DNA of 48,317 bases from Sinosporangium album (GCF_900100605.1 NZ_FNCN01000042.1:1-48317), one strand, 5' to 3'. Shown: positions 24,863 to 34,277, counted from the stretch's first letter. Notes: a model not told the origin generated them from the letters alone. Numbers and translations are program-made.

Positions 24863-26313
24863 GAGGACACCAACCCCCGGGGTCGGAAGCGCATGATCAG
24901 GATGAGTGCGAGGCCGAAGAGCATGAGCCGGTAGTCGCTGAACTCGCGCAGCTTCTCCGGCAGCACGAACAGCAGCGACGCGCCCACGACGGCGCCGGGA
25001 ACCGTGCCCATCCCGCCGAGGACCACCGCGGCCAGCAAGGTGACGGACTCGCTGAAGTCGAAACTCTCGTATCCGACCGTCCCCAGCTTGTGCGCGAAGA
25101 CCGCACCGGCCAGACCCGCCATCATGGAGCCCACCAGGAAGGCCAGGATCTTGGCCCGCCCGGTGCGCACCCCCATGGCCCTGGCGACGTCCTCGTCCTC
25201 CCTGATCGCCGCCCAGGCCCGGCCGGTACGGCTGTGCCGGAGGTTCACCAGCATGACCATGGCCACGGCCACCATCACCACGGTGACCGCGTAGTAGAGG
25301 GAACCCGCGGGGAGAACGCCGAGCGGCTTGTCGAAGGCGTGGCCGAACATGCTGATCGGGGGGATGCCGGGAATGGAGTTGGCGCCGCCGGTGAGCCCGC
25401 CGATGTTGTTCTGCGCCGCTCTGAAGAAGATCTCTCCGAACGCGAGGGTCACGATGGCCAGGTAGTCGCCCCGCACGCGCAGGGTGGGCGCGCCGACCAC
25501 GATGCCGAGGATGCCCGCGGTCGCGGTGCCCGCGAGGGCGGCCACCGGGAAGGGCACCACGTGGGCCAGGTTCGCCGCGGTGAAGGCGCCGATGCCGAGG
25601 AAGGCCACATAGCCCAGGTCGAGCAGCCCGGCGAGGCCGACGACGATGTTGAGCCCGATCGCCGTGGCCGCGTAGACGCCGATGGTGGAGGCCACGGTCA
25701 TCCAGTAGCCCGTGCCCGCGTCGGTGAAGGGCAGCGCCAACGCGCACACCAGCATGACCGAGAAGGCGAAGAACCGGTGTCTGTCGGTCAGGGCGGCGAG
25801 CCAGGCCAGGACGCCGTACGCGGACAGCGCGCAGGCCAGGGCCAGGACGAGGCCGCAGAAGGCCAGGAACTCGGCTCCGCCGTACGGGTTGGTGGCTCGG
25901 CTCTGGCCGCCCGCGGTCAGTGTCTCCGACACCAGCCACACCAGGGCCGCGAAGGCGACGAGCAGCACCAGCCGGGCCACTGCCGGCCCGGGTGGTTTGA
26001 GTTCGGGAGCCGGTGCGGTGAGGCCCGGCCACATCAGCAGCAGGCCGCCGGCCAGGGCGACCGGCCCGCCGATCGACGGCGCTCCGAGGCCGATGAGGAA
26101 CCCCATGTGGACCAGCGCGATGACGGCCACGCCGATGCCCGCGGGTTTGCGGGCGCGCGAGAGGAGCGCCGCCAGGACGCCCAGCAGCACGAGGTGCAGG
26201 CGGAAACCGCTGACCAGGTGCGGAGCGTCGAAGAACTGCAAGGTCGCCCGGTCGGGGTAGGCCCCTCCGGGCAGGACGGTGGAGGCCCAGGGGAGCAGGG
26301 CGCCGACCAGCAC
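24859..26313 (-). CDS. livM: Branched-chain amino-acid type ABC transporter permease LivM
   Basis: 484 aa from the GTG at 26313. The C-terminal two-thirds is a LivM permease: YAATAIGLNIVVGLAGLLDLGYVAFLGIGAF, the GAPTLRVRGDYLAIVTLAFGEI segment, and the EAA-like cytoplasmic loop RTGRAWAAIREDEDVARAMG. The N-terminal ~180 residues add several further membrane segments, longer than the core family. No ATG/GTG/TTG lies further upstream in this frame, yet the residues just before (RAAWIHAAGVAL) look like natural protein. The true start may be a rare codon or a small sequence error may lie there. Confidence 0.9.
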   Translation of the reverse strand: MLVGALLPWASTVLPGGAYPDRATLQFFDAPHLVSGFRLHLVLLGVLAALLSRARKPAGIGVAVIALVHMGFLIGLGAPSIGGPVALAGGLLLMWPGLTAPAPELKPPGPAVARLVLLVAFAALVWLVSETLTAGGQSRATNPYGGAEFLAFCGLVLALACALSAYGVLAWLAALTDRHRFFAFSVMLVCALALPFTDAGTGYWMTVASTIGVYAATAIGLNIVVGLAGLLDLGYVAFLGIGAFTAANLAHVVPFPVAALAGTATAGILGIVVGAPTLRVRGDYLAIVTLAFGEIFFRAAQNNIGGLTGGANSIPGIPPISMFGHAFDKPLGVLPAGSLYYAVTVVMVAVAMVMLVNLRHSRTGRAWAAIREDEDVARAMGVRTGRAKILAFLVGSMMAGLAGAVFAHKLGTVGYESFDFSESVTLLAAVVLGGMGTVPGAVVGASLLFVLPEKLREFSDYRLMLFGLALILIMRFRPRGLVSS

Positions 26314-26440
26314 GAGCGCGACGCCCGCCGCATGGATCCAGGCTGCCCGCCGTGACCGGCGGCTGTGGGCGTGGCGGTCGGCGGTGCCGTACGGCGAAGC
26401 GCCGCGTCGGCCGGGTCGTGGAGCCCGGTGTTGCCCGGTT

Positions 26441-27352
26441 TCACGCGCGCATCCCTTCCGGCCGGCCGAGGAACCCTTGGGGACGGAACATGAGCACCAG
26501 GATCAGCAGCACGAAGACCCAGACGTAGTCGTATTGGACCCCACCCCAGACGTATTGACCGGCCAGCGACTTCACCAGGCCGATGCAGAACGCGCCCAGC
26601 ATGGCGCCGCGGATGCTGCCGATGCCCCCGAGCACCGCGGCTGTGAAGGCGAAGATCCCGTTCTGGAAGCCGATCGCGGTGTCGATCTGCGTGTAGTGGA
26701 TGCCGTACAGCACGGCCCCCACTCCGGCGAGGCCGGCCCCGATCACGAACGTCGCCAGCGTCACCCGGTTCGGAGAAATGCCCATGAGCCGGGCGGTGTC
26801 GGGGTCCTGCGCCGTCGCCCGCATCGCACGGCCGAGCCGCGAGCGCTCCACATAGATGTGCAGCGCCGCGGCCAGCAGCGGTGCGACGGCCAGGGCCAGC
26901 ACCCCGGTCCACAAGATCGTCACAGGCCCGATGGCGAGGTGGCCCTCGACGAACATCCGCGGAAACGCCAGCGGGGCGGTCGCGCCCGGATAGAAGACCC
27001 GGACGACCTCCTGCAGCAGGATCGACACGCCGAGCGCGGTGATCAGGGGGGCCAGGCGGTGCGCGCCGATCAGCGGCCGGTAGGCCAGCCGCTCCATCGC
27101 GACGGCGACACCGATGGACACCGCCACCGCCGCGAGGCACATCGCCGGCAGGGCTACATACCAGCGCACATCCTCAGGAAGCACGTATCGGGCGAGGAAG
27201 TGGGCACCGAAGGCCCCCACCATGAACACCTCGCCGTGGGCGAAGTTGATCAGCTGGATGATGCCGTAGACCATGGTGTAGCCGAGCGCGATAAGTCCGA
27301 TCAGCGCGCCCAGCACCAGGCCGTTGACGATCTGTTGGGCCAGGACCGCCAC
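26441..27352 (-). CDS. livH: Branched-chain amino-acid type ABC transporter permease LivH
   Basis: 303 aa, GTG start at 27352, three bases after the binding-protein stop. About eight membrane segments. Typical LivH blocks: NGLVLGALIGLIALGYTMVYGIIQLINFAHGEVFMVGAF and the cytoplasmic loop RLGRAMRATAQDPDTARLMGI. The ending FRPQGFLGRP is the family's usual C-terminus. Forms the channel with LivM. Confidence 0.95.
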   Translation of the reverse strand: MAVLAQQIVNGLVLGALIGLIALGYTMVYGIIQLINFAHGEVFMVGAFGAHFLARYVLPEDVRWYVALPAMCLAAVAVSIGVAVAMERLAYRPLIGAHRLAPLITALGVSILLQEVVRVFYPGATAPLAFPRMFVEGHLAIGPVTILWTGVLALAVAPLLAAALHIYVERSRLGRAMRATAQDPDTARLMGISPNRVTLATFVIGAGLAGVGAVLYGIHYTQIDTAIGFQNGIFAFTAAVLGGIGSIRGAMLGAFCIGLVKSLAGQYVWGGVQYDYVWVFVLLILVLMFRPQGFLGRPEGMRA

Positions 27353-27355
27353 AGG

Positions 27356-28597
27356 TCACTTCGCCTCGGCCTGGTCGCTCAGCTCGTCCTTCCAAGCACC
27401 GGATGTGACCTTGTAGACGGTGAACACCTTGTTGAGGCTGTCGCCGTACTCGTCGAAGCCGACCAGGCCGTTGGCGCCGTCTTCGGCGCGGTATGCCTGG
27501 ACCTCTTTGATCATCTGGGTGCGCTGCTCCGGCGAGCCCGTCCAATCGGCGCTCACGGTCACCTTGCCAACCCCGGAAATGATCACTTTGGCCGCGTCGT
27601 AGGCGAACGAACCGAACCCTCCGTAACCATCGGAGAAGTTCTTCTTCGTGTACGCGTCCACAAACGCCTTGCCGGTCTCCACGCTTTCGATCGGAGCGCC
27701 GACCGAGGTGGCGACGTCGCCGTCCTTGCCGCCGAGGGCGATGAACTGCGGGTCGAACAGGCCGTCGGTGCCCGAGATCGGCACGTTGAGGCCGAGGTCC
27801 TTGGCCTGCTTGCTGAGCGGGCCCGCCACGTGGTACTCGGAGCCGACGAAGATCGCTTCAGGGCGGGTGGCCTTGACCTTGGTCAGGACGCTGGAGAAAT
27901 CGTTGTCGTTCTCGTTGATCTTCTCCCGGATGACGATCCGCGCGCCCAGCCGCTCGGCCTCCTTGGCGAACTGCGTCGCGGTGTTCTCACCCACGGCTTT
28001 GCCGTCGGTGATGATCGCGATCCGCTTCATACCCTCCTTCTCCACCAGGTAGCGGGCGTTGAACGGACCCTGGAGATCATCGGTGCCCACCACGCGGAAG
28101 TAGTTCTCGTAGGGCCGCTTCGGCGCGGTCGCGAACTCCGGCCCTCTCGACAACACCGGGTCGGTGTTACCCGGTGAGATCTCCACCAGCCTGGAAGACG
28201 CGATCTTCGGTTGGATCGCCCGCGCCACCCCGGAGTTGTACGGCCCCACCAGCCCCACGACGTTGGAGTCGTCCGCGAACCGCTGGGCCGCCGCCGCGCC
28301 CTTGTCCGGGTTCGCCTCGTCGTCCTGCGCGTCCATCTTGAGCTGGTATCCCTTGACCGCGCACTTCTCGTTCGCCTGCTCGACCGCGAGCTGCACCGAG
28401 TTGCGGATCCCCAGCCCGATCGCCGAGAGCTTGCCCGACATCGGCGCGATGACGCCGACGACCAGCGTGCCTTTGCTCGTGTCGCACCCTCCGGTGCCGC
28501 CCACGGCCTCGGTCTTGTCCGCGCCGCACCCACTGGCCCCCAAGACCACGCCCATGGCCAGCAGCCCGGACAGTGCAGCGGTGCTTTTCCTTCTCAA
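27356..28597 (-). CDS. Branched-chain amino-acid type substrate-binding lipoprotein
   Basis: 413 aa; TTG start at 28597 with AAAGGAG 7 bases before it. A lipobox GASGC places the lipidated cysteine at residue 24. The mature part is a periplasmic-binding-protein type 1 (LivJ-like) fold: GTLVVGVIAPMSGKLSAIG, VVGLVGPYNSGVARAIQPKIA, and EAIFVGSEYHVAGPLSKQAKDLGL. The ligand may be a branched-chain amino acid, but this family also binds amides, urea or other amino acids. First gene of the five-gene import operon. Confidence 0.93.
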   Translation of the reverse strand: MRRKSTAALSGLLAMGVVLGASGCGADKTEAVGGTGGCDTSKGTLVVGVIAPMSGKLSAIGLGIRNSVQLAVEQANEKCAVKGYQLKMDAQDDEANPDKGAAAAQRFADDSNVVGLVGPYNSGVARAIQPKIASSRLVEISPGNTDPVLSRGPEFATAPKRPYENYFRVVGTDDLQGPFNARYLVEKEGMKRIAIITDGKAVGENTATQFAKEAERLGARIVIREKINENDNDFSSVLTKVKATRPEAIFVGSEYHVAGPLSKQAKDLGLNVPISGTDGLFDPQFIALGGKDGDVATSVGAPIESVETGKAFVDAYTKKNFSDGYGGFGSFAYDAAKVIISGVGKVTVSADWTGSPEQRTQMIKEVQAYRAEDGANGLVGFDEYGDSLNKVFTVYKVTSGAWKDELSDQAEAK

Positions 28598-28677
28598 CGG
28601 AGAACTCCTTTGTCACCGATTAGTGACGTTTACTTCAGAACGGAGGCAGGCTAGGGCCCCGGATTATCCATCTGGAA

Positions 28678-28692
28678 GGTCAATCGCTGACC
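28678..28692. promoter_or_regulatory. Candidate operator before the ABC operon
   Basis: Small inverted repeat GGTCA-N5-TGACC, 81 bases before the binding-protein start, on the upstream side. Only 5-bp arms, so weak evidence. Confidence 0.25.
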
Positions 28693-28792
28693 AATCGTCT
28701 GTCATGGACCCGCCCATCGGCGGCGGACGAGTGAACAGTTTCTGGTCTCGGAAACGGGCACCGACCCCGCCTAACCTTCCAGCGTGAAGGGA

Positions 28793-29156
28793 ATGAAACG
28801 GGGTTCCATGCACACCATCGGTCTGATCGGCGGGTTGAGCCGGGAATCGACGATGATCTATTACCAGGTCATCAATCAGAAAGTGCGTGAGCGGCTCGGC
28901 GGCAGCCACTCCGCCAACAGCCTCATCTGGTCGGTCGACTATACGAGACCGTGGAAGACCTGATTTTCGCCGACCGCTGGGAGGAGATGAGCGAGTCCAG
29001 CTCATTAGCGATCTCGTCGATAAGGGCGCCGAAGGCGTCATTCTCGGCTGCACCGAGATCGAGCTCCTGGTCAGTGAGAAGGACACCCCCGTCCCGGTGC
29101 TGCCGAGCGCTCGGCTGCACGCCGAGGCGGCGGTCGACTTCGCCCTCGCGGGCTGA
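28793..29156 (+). pseudogene. Aspartate/glutamate racemase family pseudogene
   Basis: The frame from the ATG at 28793 reads HTIGLIGGLSRESTMIYYQVINQKVRERLGG, the N-terminus of the Asp/Glu racemase family, and stops soon after (SLIWSVDYT). In another frame, ending at 29156, the C-terminal part appears: LVDKGAEGVILGCTEIELL with the second catalytic cysteine, then VPVLPSARLHAEAAVDFAL. About half of the enzyme between, including the first catalytic cysteine, is deleted and the frame is shifted. Not functional. Confidence 0.82.
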
Positions 29157-29197
29157 CGGCCGCGTGCGGGTGCGCGCGTGTCGCGCGTGTCGGCGGG

Positions 29198-31276
29198 TCA
29201 CTCGCGGCGTGCGGGTTCGGGGGACCGGTCCGCCCCGGCGCCGGCGCCGTACAGCTCGTAGTGCCACAGATCCGCGCAGACGCGCTCGATGCCGGCTGTC
29301 AGGTGGCGGCGGTAGGTGGTGAAGGGCAGCCCGAGTTGTTCGGCGGCCAGTTGCTGGGTGGGTGTGCCGCTCAGGAAGGTGACCGACAGGGCTCGGTGGA
29401 ACTTGACCGAGCGGGGATCTTCGCGCAGGTCGCCGATGGCCTGGCGGAGCAGGTCGTGCAGTGCCGCGGCGGGGTCCCGCCCGTGCCGCCCGCCGCGTTC
29501 GGTGACCAGCCTGGTGCGCGTCAGCGGGGACGCGGCCAGCACGTCCATCCGCGAGATCTGGCGCAACGCCTGCCGGACCGCCTCGGTGAACTCCGTCCGC
29601 GACAGTACGGCCAGCTCCACGGACGCAGCGCCCGTGTCCGTGGCCTGCGACCGGTTCAGCCGGTTCAGCCGCTCCAGCCACACCTGCGCCGGCATCGCCC
29701 GCCAATCGTGGGCGAACAGGCTGTAGGTCGCATCCCCTAGCCGTGGCCTTTCGGCAATGCGGTCCATACCGTAATGACGGAAATGCTCATCTATGGATGG
29801 GGTTGAGTCGCGTATCGCTATATACGATCGGGCCATCCGCTCGGTCCGCAAACAATTGCCGACCGTCCGCCAATGAAGCAGCTCAATCGCCGACGCATCA
29901 CCCCGACAAGAGGGCGCCACCCAGACCCGGGCGACGGCCAGGTGCTCATCGGCGCGCAACGGCGCGGTAGCACGCGCATGGCTCCACACCCCGGCCACGA
30001 CCGGATCGGCCGCCGACTCCTCCTCACGCGGCTCCGGCAACCGCAACCACGCGCTGAAGGCCACCGGCTCACCGATCCCGTCCTGCCGGTACACGCGAAA
30101 CGCCTCCGGCTGACGTTCCACCCAGAAAGCAGCGCAGGCCGCCGACGCGTCACCCTCCGCCGCCGCGGCGATCCGCAGCAATGTGCCCACGTCCTCGGGC
30201 CGCAGCACGGCCTCCTGGACTTCGGAGATCTTGTACGCGTCGCGGAGACCGATCCCCGCCCCATTGCCGCGATGCAAATGAAGCAGGGCCCCCACCGCGC
30301 CGAGCACATCGGGATCCGGGACCGTGCGCACCTTCTCCGTGAGATGCGCGTGAATGCGGTCGCGCATTTCCGCGTGACCCTGCGGATCCCGCCAGCGGAA
30401 ATCCGCTTCCAGCCACTCCCGCACGACGTCGTGCGGGAACAATCCAAGGCTGTTCGACTCCACGAACGGCAGCCGGCGCAACCACCGGAACACCGTTCCG
30501 GCATCCTCCTGCAACACCGCCCGCAGCAGATCCTCCGTCGTCACGTAGGCATGCGCGCAGATCTCCAGGGCGCGCTGGTGCACCGGCGAAGGCACCTCGC
30601 CCACCATCCGATCCAGCAGCGTGGCCGTGATCTCCTGTTTCAGCGACGGCCCGTTCGACCTGTCGCACTTCGCGGCTGCCCCCAGCAGCAGCGCCAGGGG
30701 ATGCCCGCCCGCGAAAGCCTGCAACGGCTCGCGCAGGGCATCCGGCACATCGCAGCAGTCCAGCAATACCCGCGTTTCCTCGGGCGCCAAGGCGGGCAGC
30801 GGCATCACCTCCATCGCCCCCGCCCAGCCGGGGTCGGCCTGCCAGTGCATATCCGGCGGAAGGCGCCCCGCGATCACGACCAATGTGCCCAGCGGTATTC
30901 CGGGCAGGAAACTCTCCCGCAGCCATCCCTCCAGGCTCCGGATCTGCTCAAAGGCATCTATCAACAGAACCGCGTGCGCGTCACGCAGCGCCGGCTCCGC
31001 CTCTACCGCGAACGCAGCGGGCGACAACACCGACCTCGCCCCGTCGATCCTCGTCACCGATCGCCCGGCCGACGCGGCCTCCTGCGCGAACCGTCGCAAC
31101 AACGCCGACTTCCCGATGCCGCCGGGACCGTGCACGTACAAGACACTGCAGCCCGCGCCGTGCAATGCCGTACGAAAAACGGCCAGCTCCCTCTGGCGTC
31201 CGACAAACGCCAGCTCGCGCGCGACCTGCACCCGCCATCCCAGTAAGCCGAATTTGTAGTCGAGTTCCTGTGACAT
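29198..31276 (-). CDS. AAA/STAND-type ATPase regulator with C-terminal helix-turn-helix
   Basis: 692 aa from the ATG at 31276 (the frame is open up to 31411). After a short N-terminus, Walker A GPGGIGKS lies at residues 50-57, Walker B AVLLIDAFEQ around 102-111, and a GHPLALLLGAAA segment around 230, like the winged-helix edge of AAA_16/STAND ATPases. A long helical middle follows. The C-terminus has a helix-turn-helix-like stretch (TPTQQLAAEQLGLPFTTYRRHLTAGIERV). It is probably a signal-dependent transcription regulator. Downstream of the racemase pseudogene, it has no obvious same-strand partner. Confidence 0.8.
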   Translation of the reverse strand: MSQELDYKFGLLGWRVQVARELAFVGRQRELAVFRTALHGAGCSVLYVHGPGGIGKSALLRRFAQEAASAGRSVTRIDGARSVLSPAAFAVEAEPALRDAHAVLLIDAFEQIRSLEGWLRESFLPGIPLGTLVVIAGRLPPDMHWQADPGWAGAMEVMPLPALAPEETRVLLDCCDVPDALREPLQAFAGGHPLALLLGAAAKCDRSNGPSLKQEITATLLDRMVGEVPSPVHQRALEICAHAYVTTEDLLRAVLQEDAGTVFRWLRRLPFVESNSLGLFPHDVVREWLEADFRWRDPQGHAEMRDRIHAHLTEKVRTVPDPDVLGAVGALLHLHRGNGAGIGLRDAYKISEVQEAVLRPEDVGTLLRIAAAAEGDASAACAAFWVERQPEAFRVYRQDGIGEPVAFSAWLRLPEPREEESAADPVVAGVWSHARATAPLRADEHLAVARVWVAPSCRGDASAIELLHWRTVGNCLRTERMARSYIAIRDSTPSIDEHFRHYGMDRIAERPRLGDATYSLFAHDWRAMPAQVWLERLNRLNRSQATDTGAASVELAVLSRTEFTEAVRQALRQISRMDVLAASPLTRTRLVTERGGRHGRDPAAALHDLLRQAIGDLREDPRSVKFHRALSVTFLSGTPTQQLAAEQLGLPFTTYRRHLTAGIERVCADLWHYELYGAGAGADRSPEPARRE

Positions 31277-31499
31277 GCTCCTACCAGCCCTTCCGGCACG
31301 CTGATCGAGCCTTTTCCCGCGGAAACACCGCTCGTGCGCGTCAAAGCTATGAGACGACCGAAAGCCGTGACGATACCGCCCGCTACCCATTCCGGGTACA
31401 GCAGGCTGCACAATGCGAAAGCATTCGGAGTGACGGAATATGAGCAGGCGACAGTGAGTCCGGCGGATATCGGTGCCCCGCGGCCATGCCTATCGTTGA

Positions 31500-31787
31500 T
31501 CAGACCTCGGCCGGCTCGCGCGCGCAAACGCCCAGCCCGTACTCGCTGGACGCCCTGACGAGCACCACGTCCCCCAGTGCGAGAAGGTCGGCCGCCCGCC
31601 TGACCGCCCCGGCCACATCCTCCACCATGTGGACGGCGACAGCCGGGTTCGACGACTCCGCCTCCCTCGCCATCGCGACCGGATCCCCCGGCAGAGCGTC
31701 GAGTACCGTCTGAGCCGACTGCAGCGACACATCATGCTCGGCGGACGGCCCACCCGCCAGTACGGCCACGCGCAGGCGCTTGGTCAT
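31500..31787 (-). pseudogene. Chimeric fragment: Ddl-like N-terminus joined to MurF-like C-terminus
   Basis: 95 aa with an ATG at 31787. The first ~30 residues (LRVAVLAGGPSAEHDVSLQSAQTVLDAL) match the start of D-Ala-D-Ala ligases. The last ~50 (EDVAGAVRRAADLLALGDVVLVRASSEYGLG) match the C-terminus of MurF ligases. The two families are neighbours in some cell-wall or glycopeptide-resistance-type clusters. An in-frame deletion between such neighbours would make this chimera. No catalytic part of either enzyme remains. It could be a translated small protein, but no function can be claimed. Confidence 0.55.
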
Positions 31788-32018
31788 GATCGATCAGCCT
31801 CCTGTCAGGACACGCGGACATCGCCATAGCGGTACGGCGTTCCCAACCGCAGCCCCCCGGCGTGCCGAGTCTCGGCCCTGAGGCTGATCAATTCCCAGGC
31901 CGTTCCTTGTCCACTTCCTGATCAACACCGGAACACGCCAGGCTGAAGGGGGCTGAGAATGGCTGAAGGGGGCGCGCGGCGTGACCACGGCGCGACCACC
32001 GCCCCCTGGCTTGTGGCC
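31788..32018. other. Intergenic spacer, nothing recognised
   Basis: A short direct repeat (GGCTGAAGGGGG-like, at about 31940-31975) is the only visible structure; it lies near the end of the downstream minus-strand gene. Confidence 0.4.
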
Positions 32019-32900
32019 TTAGAAGTTGCCGGCGTCCGTCGGAATGGGCTCGTTCTGCTCGCGGATGTATTCAAGGAGGTCGGCTTCGTCGATGACCTCG
32101 TCGGCCGGCGGGGCGCTGACGACGAGACGGAAACCCCACGCGGTGTAGCGCGTGTCGGTCTGCTTGAGCAGCGGCTCTTTCCCCGCTCCCACGGCGTCGG
32201 AGGTGACCAGGCGCTTGAGCAGACCCTTACGGTCGGTCCAGAGCCGCCAAGAGATCTTCCCCGTGGTCTTCGCGGTGATGGGCCGACCCGAGGCCCAGTT
32301 GATGAAGGGGCCCTTGAAGACCTTGCTCAGCTCCTTGTAGCTCACGCTACCCCGGTATACGTAACCGCCGGAGACGGGCTTGCTCGTCGAGCGCTTCACC
32401 ATGGCCTTCACCGCGGACGGGTCGTACACGTCGATCGGCTGCAGACTGGCGTCGCGGGCCATGTCCCGGCCTGAACTCCCCTTGTGCTTGCCCGGGAACC
32501 GGACCCACTTCTTACCGTCCGGAACCGGCCCGGGATATCTGTCGGCGCTGTCGTAAAAGCCTTTACCGACGCGGATCACACGGTAGGGGGCTGACCGCTC
32601 GGACGGAGGCCGCTCCGCTTTCGGTCCGGAAAGGGTCCACCACGTGAAATCCGTGGCCACCGGCCCCGCCGGGGAGAGCTGGACCTTACCGCTGATCCGG
32701 GTTCCGTTTCCGGATGACTTCGACGCGGCGCCGAAGTAGGTACGGCTGGTCTCAGAAATCCGAACGCCGCGCTCGGGTTCGAGTCGCCGCTTCAGCGCGC
32801 TTGCCGGATCAGGAGTACCCGCCTGCGCCGCGGCGGGGGCCGCGGCGACCGGCACAGACGCGACCAGTACGGCGACCGCCAGGGCAGCCCGTCGTCTCAT
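32019..32900 (-). CDS. Secreted protein of unknown function
   Basis: 293 aa from the ATG at 32900, preceded by AAGGACGAG; an ATG at 32939 would add 13 polar residues before the signal. A clear signal peptide (MRRRAALAVAVLVASVPVAAAPAAAQA) is followed by a beta-rich soluble domain with repeated Lys/Arg and aromatic residues (TRISGKVQLSPAGPVATDFTWWTLSG, YVYRGSVSYKELSKVF, GKISWRLWTDRKGLLKRLV). The alternation fits a LolA/LppX-like half-barrel, but no family motif fixes this. Exported, role unknown. Confidence 0.75.
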   Translation of the reverse strand: MRRRAALAVAVLVASVPVAAAPAAAQAGTPDPASALKRRLEPERGVRISETSRTYFGAASKSSGNGTRISGKVQLSPAGPVATDFTWWTLSGPKAERPPSERSAPYRVIRVGKGFYDSADRYPGPVPDGKKWVRFPGKHKGSSGRDMARDASLQPIDVYDPSAVKAMVKRSTSKPVSGGYVYRGSVSYKELSKVFKGPFINWASGRPITAKTTGKISWRLWTDRKGLLKRLVTSDAVGAGKEPLLKQTDTRYTAWGFRLVVSAPPADEVIDEADLLEYIREQNEPIPTDAGNF

Positions 32901-33066
32901 GGACCACTCGTCCTTGTTCTTGAGCTTTAAGGCGCTCATGGGGTTGAGGGGAAGGCGAAGCTTAGATGAGATGGTAACGAGTGCATTCCGCCAGAGATAG
33001 GGCCGCGCGATTGCCGAGGCGGCCAGGTACGGCGGTGCGCAGCATGCTTGCGGGTGGTCTCCCTGG

Positions 33067-34209
33067 TCAGCACCCTCGGGCGGCGAAGGCGAGGAACTGG
33101 GTGGTCTCGCGCGCGTCGAAGTTGTCGTCGGAGCCGACGACGAGGGTGCATTCGCCGCTGAGAAGGCGGGGGCCGAAGGCGAGGCTTTCGAGATTCTGGG
33201 TAGGGGATTCCAGATCGCCGAAGTCGTACACGAGGCGCTTGGACACGGGCTGGTAGGCGTCACCGTTCGCCAGGCCGTCGCGATCCAGGATGTTGGTCGC
33301 GCCCCGAAGGTCGAGCTCATACAGCTTGACCTTGTAGCCCACGCCTTGGATGGAGAAGCGCTCCAAGGCAAGAAAACGGTTGTCGTCAATGGCCAGGATC
33401 TCTGAAACCCCGCCACCGCCGGAACCGGTCGCAGGGATGGGAGTAGCGGGGAGGGCATCGACGGGGTAGGCGTATTGCGCGCGGATTCGGCCGTTGCGGC
33501 CCCAGACGTTGATACGGACGGGAGCGCCGCTCCCGACGGTCGGCCGCGGGCCGTCTTCGAAGCGCGGGCCTTCGACGACGGCGGCGATGGTGGTGGGGGT
33601 GAAGGTCAGACCCTCGAAAGCGCCGTTGCGGCGCGGGCCGCGTTCGGTGTCGGTGTTCTTGAGGTTGGTGGGCAGGGGCAGGTCGCGGAGATGTCCGCCG
33701 TCGCGGTCGATCCAGCGGACAGCAGGCTGGGAGACCGGGACGGTGGGTTCGGCGGTGTTGGGACGGTCGCCTTCGTCTGCCCAGAGAAGCCGGCGGCTCC
33801 ATCTGTCGAAGCGGATCGCTTCGGGGTCGGCGCTGTCCGGCAGGCCGACTCCGGGATAGGGGGAGCCGTCGGGGCGCTGAAGCGTTTTGACACCGGTGAG
33901 CTGCACTCCGCCGAACGCCCCGGTCCGTCGGTTGATGTCGAGTGTGCCGGTGTAGAACCGGGCGGGGTTGAAGCGCGACCGGTCATCGGAGATGAAATAC
34001 CAGGTGCCGGTGATCGGGTCGCGGTCGAAGCCGGAGAGTCCACCGACCGTCGTGTCAGCGTACTGCAGTTTGTGGGCCAGACTCTGTTCGCCGAGAAAGC
34101 GGGTGACTTGGAAACTACTGGACGCTGCCGTGGCCGGTGTTGCGCCGAGGGTGCCGAAGCCGACTACGGCGGTGAGGGCGACTCTGGTTATTACCTGCCA
34201 GCGTGGCAT
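33067..34209 (-). CDS. Secreted esterase-like protein of the phytase-like family
   Basis: 380 aa with a signal peptide (VITRVALTAVVGFGTLGATPATAA). The mature part follows the esterase-like activity of phytase family (PF13449-like): GGLSGFDRDPITGTWYFISDD near the start, DPEAIRFDRWSRRLLWADEGDR, RNGAFEGLTFTP, GVSEILAIDDNRFLALERF, and NLESLAFGPRLLSG near the end. A beta-propeller-like secreted phosphatase or esterase is expected; the substrate is unknown. Two 20-bp tandem repeats lie about 70 bases upstream of the start. Confidence 0.85.
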   Translation of the reverse strand: MPRWQVITRVALTAVVGFGTLGATPATAASSSFQVTRFLGEQSLAHKLQYADTTVGGLSGFDRDPITGTWYFISDDRSRFNPARFYTGTLDINRRTGAFGGVQLTGVKTLQRPDGSPYPGVGLPDSADPEAIRFDRWSRRLLWADEGDRPNTAEPTVPVSQPAVRWIDRDGGHLRDLPLPTNLKNTDTERGPRRNGAFEGLTFTPTTIAAVVEGPRFEDGPRPTVGSGAPVRINVWGRNGRIRAQYAYPVDALPATPIPATGSGGGGVSEILAIDDNRFLALERFSIQGVGYKVKLYELDLRGATNILDRDGLANGDAYQPVSKRLVYDFGDLESPTQNLESLAFGPRLLSGECTLVVGSDDNFDARETTQFLAFAARGC

Positions 34210-34277
34210 GTATATCCCATCTGGTAAGCGGAGATGAAAGATCGTGGATCACATAAGATCGCGAATCCCACACCATG

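Noticed and set aside
24098-26032. 644-codon frame extending livG upstream
   Set aside because: The extension lies in the livM gene in another frame; the LivG family starts at the ATG at 24862.
25090-26355. 421-codon plus-strand frame opposite livM
   Set aside because: His/Gly/Arg/Asp-rich shadow of a clear permease.
26279-28177. 632-codon plus-strand frame opposite livH and the binding-protein gene
   Set aside because: Antisense shadow of well-recognised genes; its composition (His/Asp/Arg/Gln-rich, no motifs) is that of a reversed high-GC coding strand.
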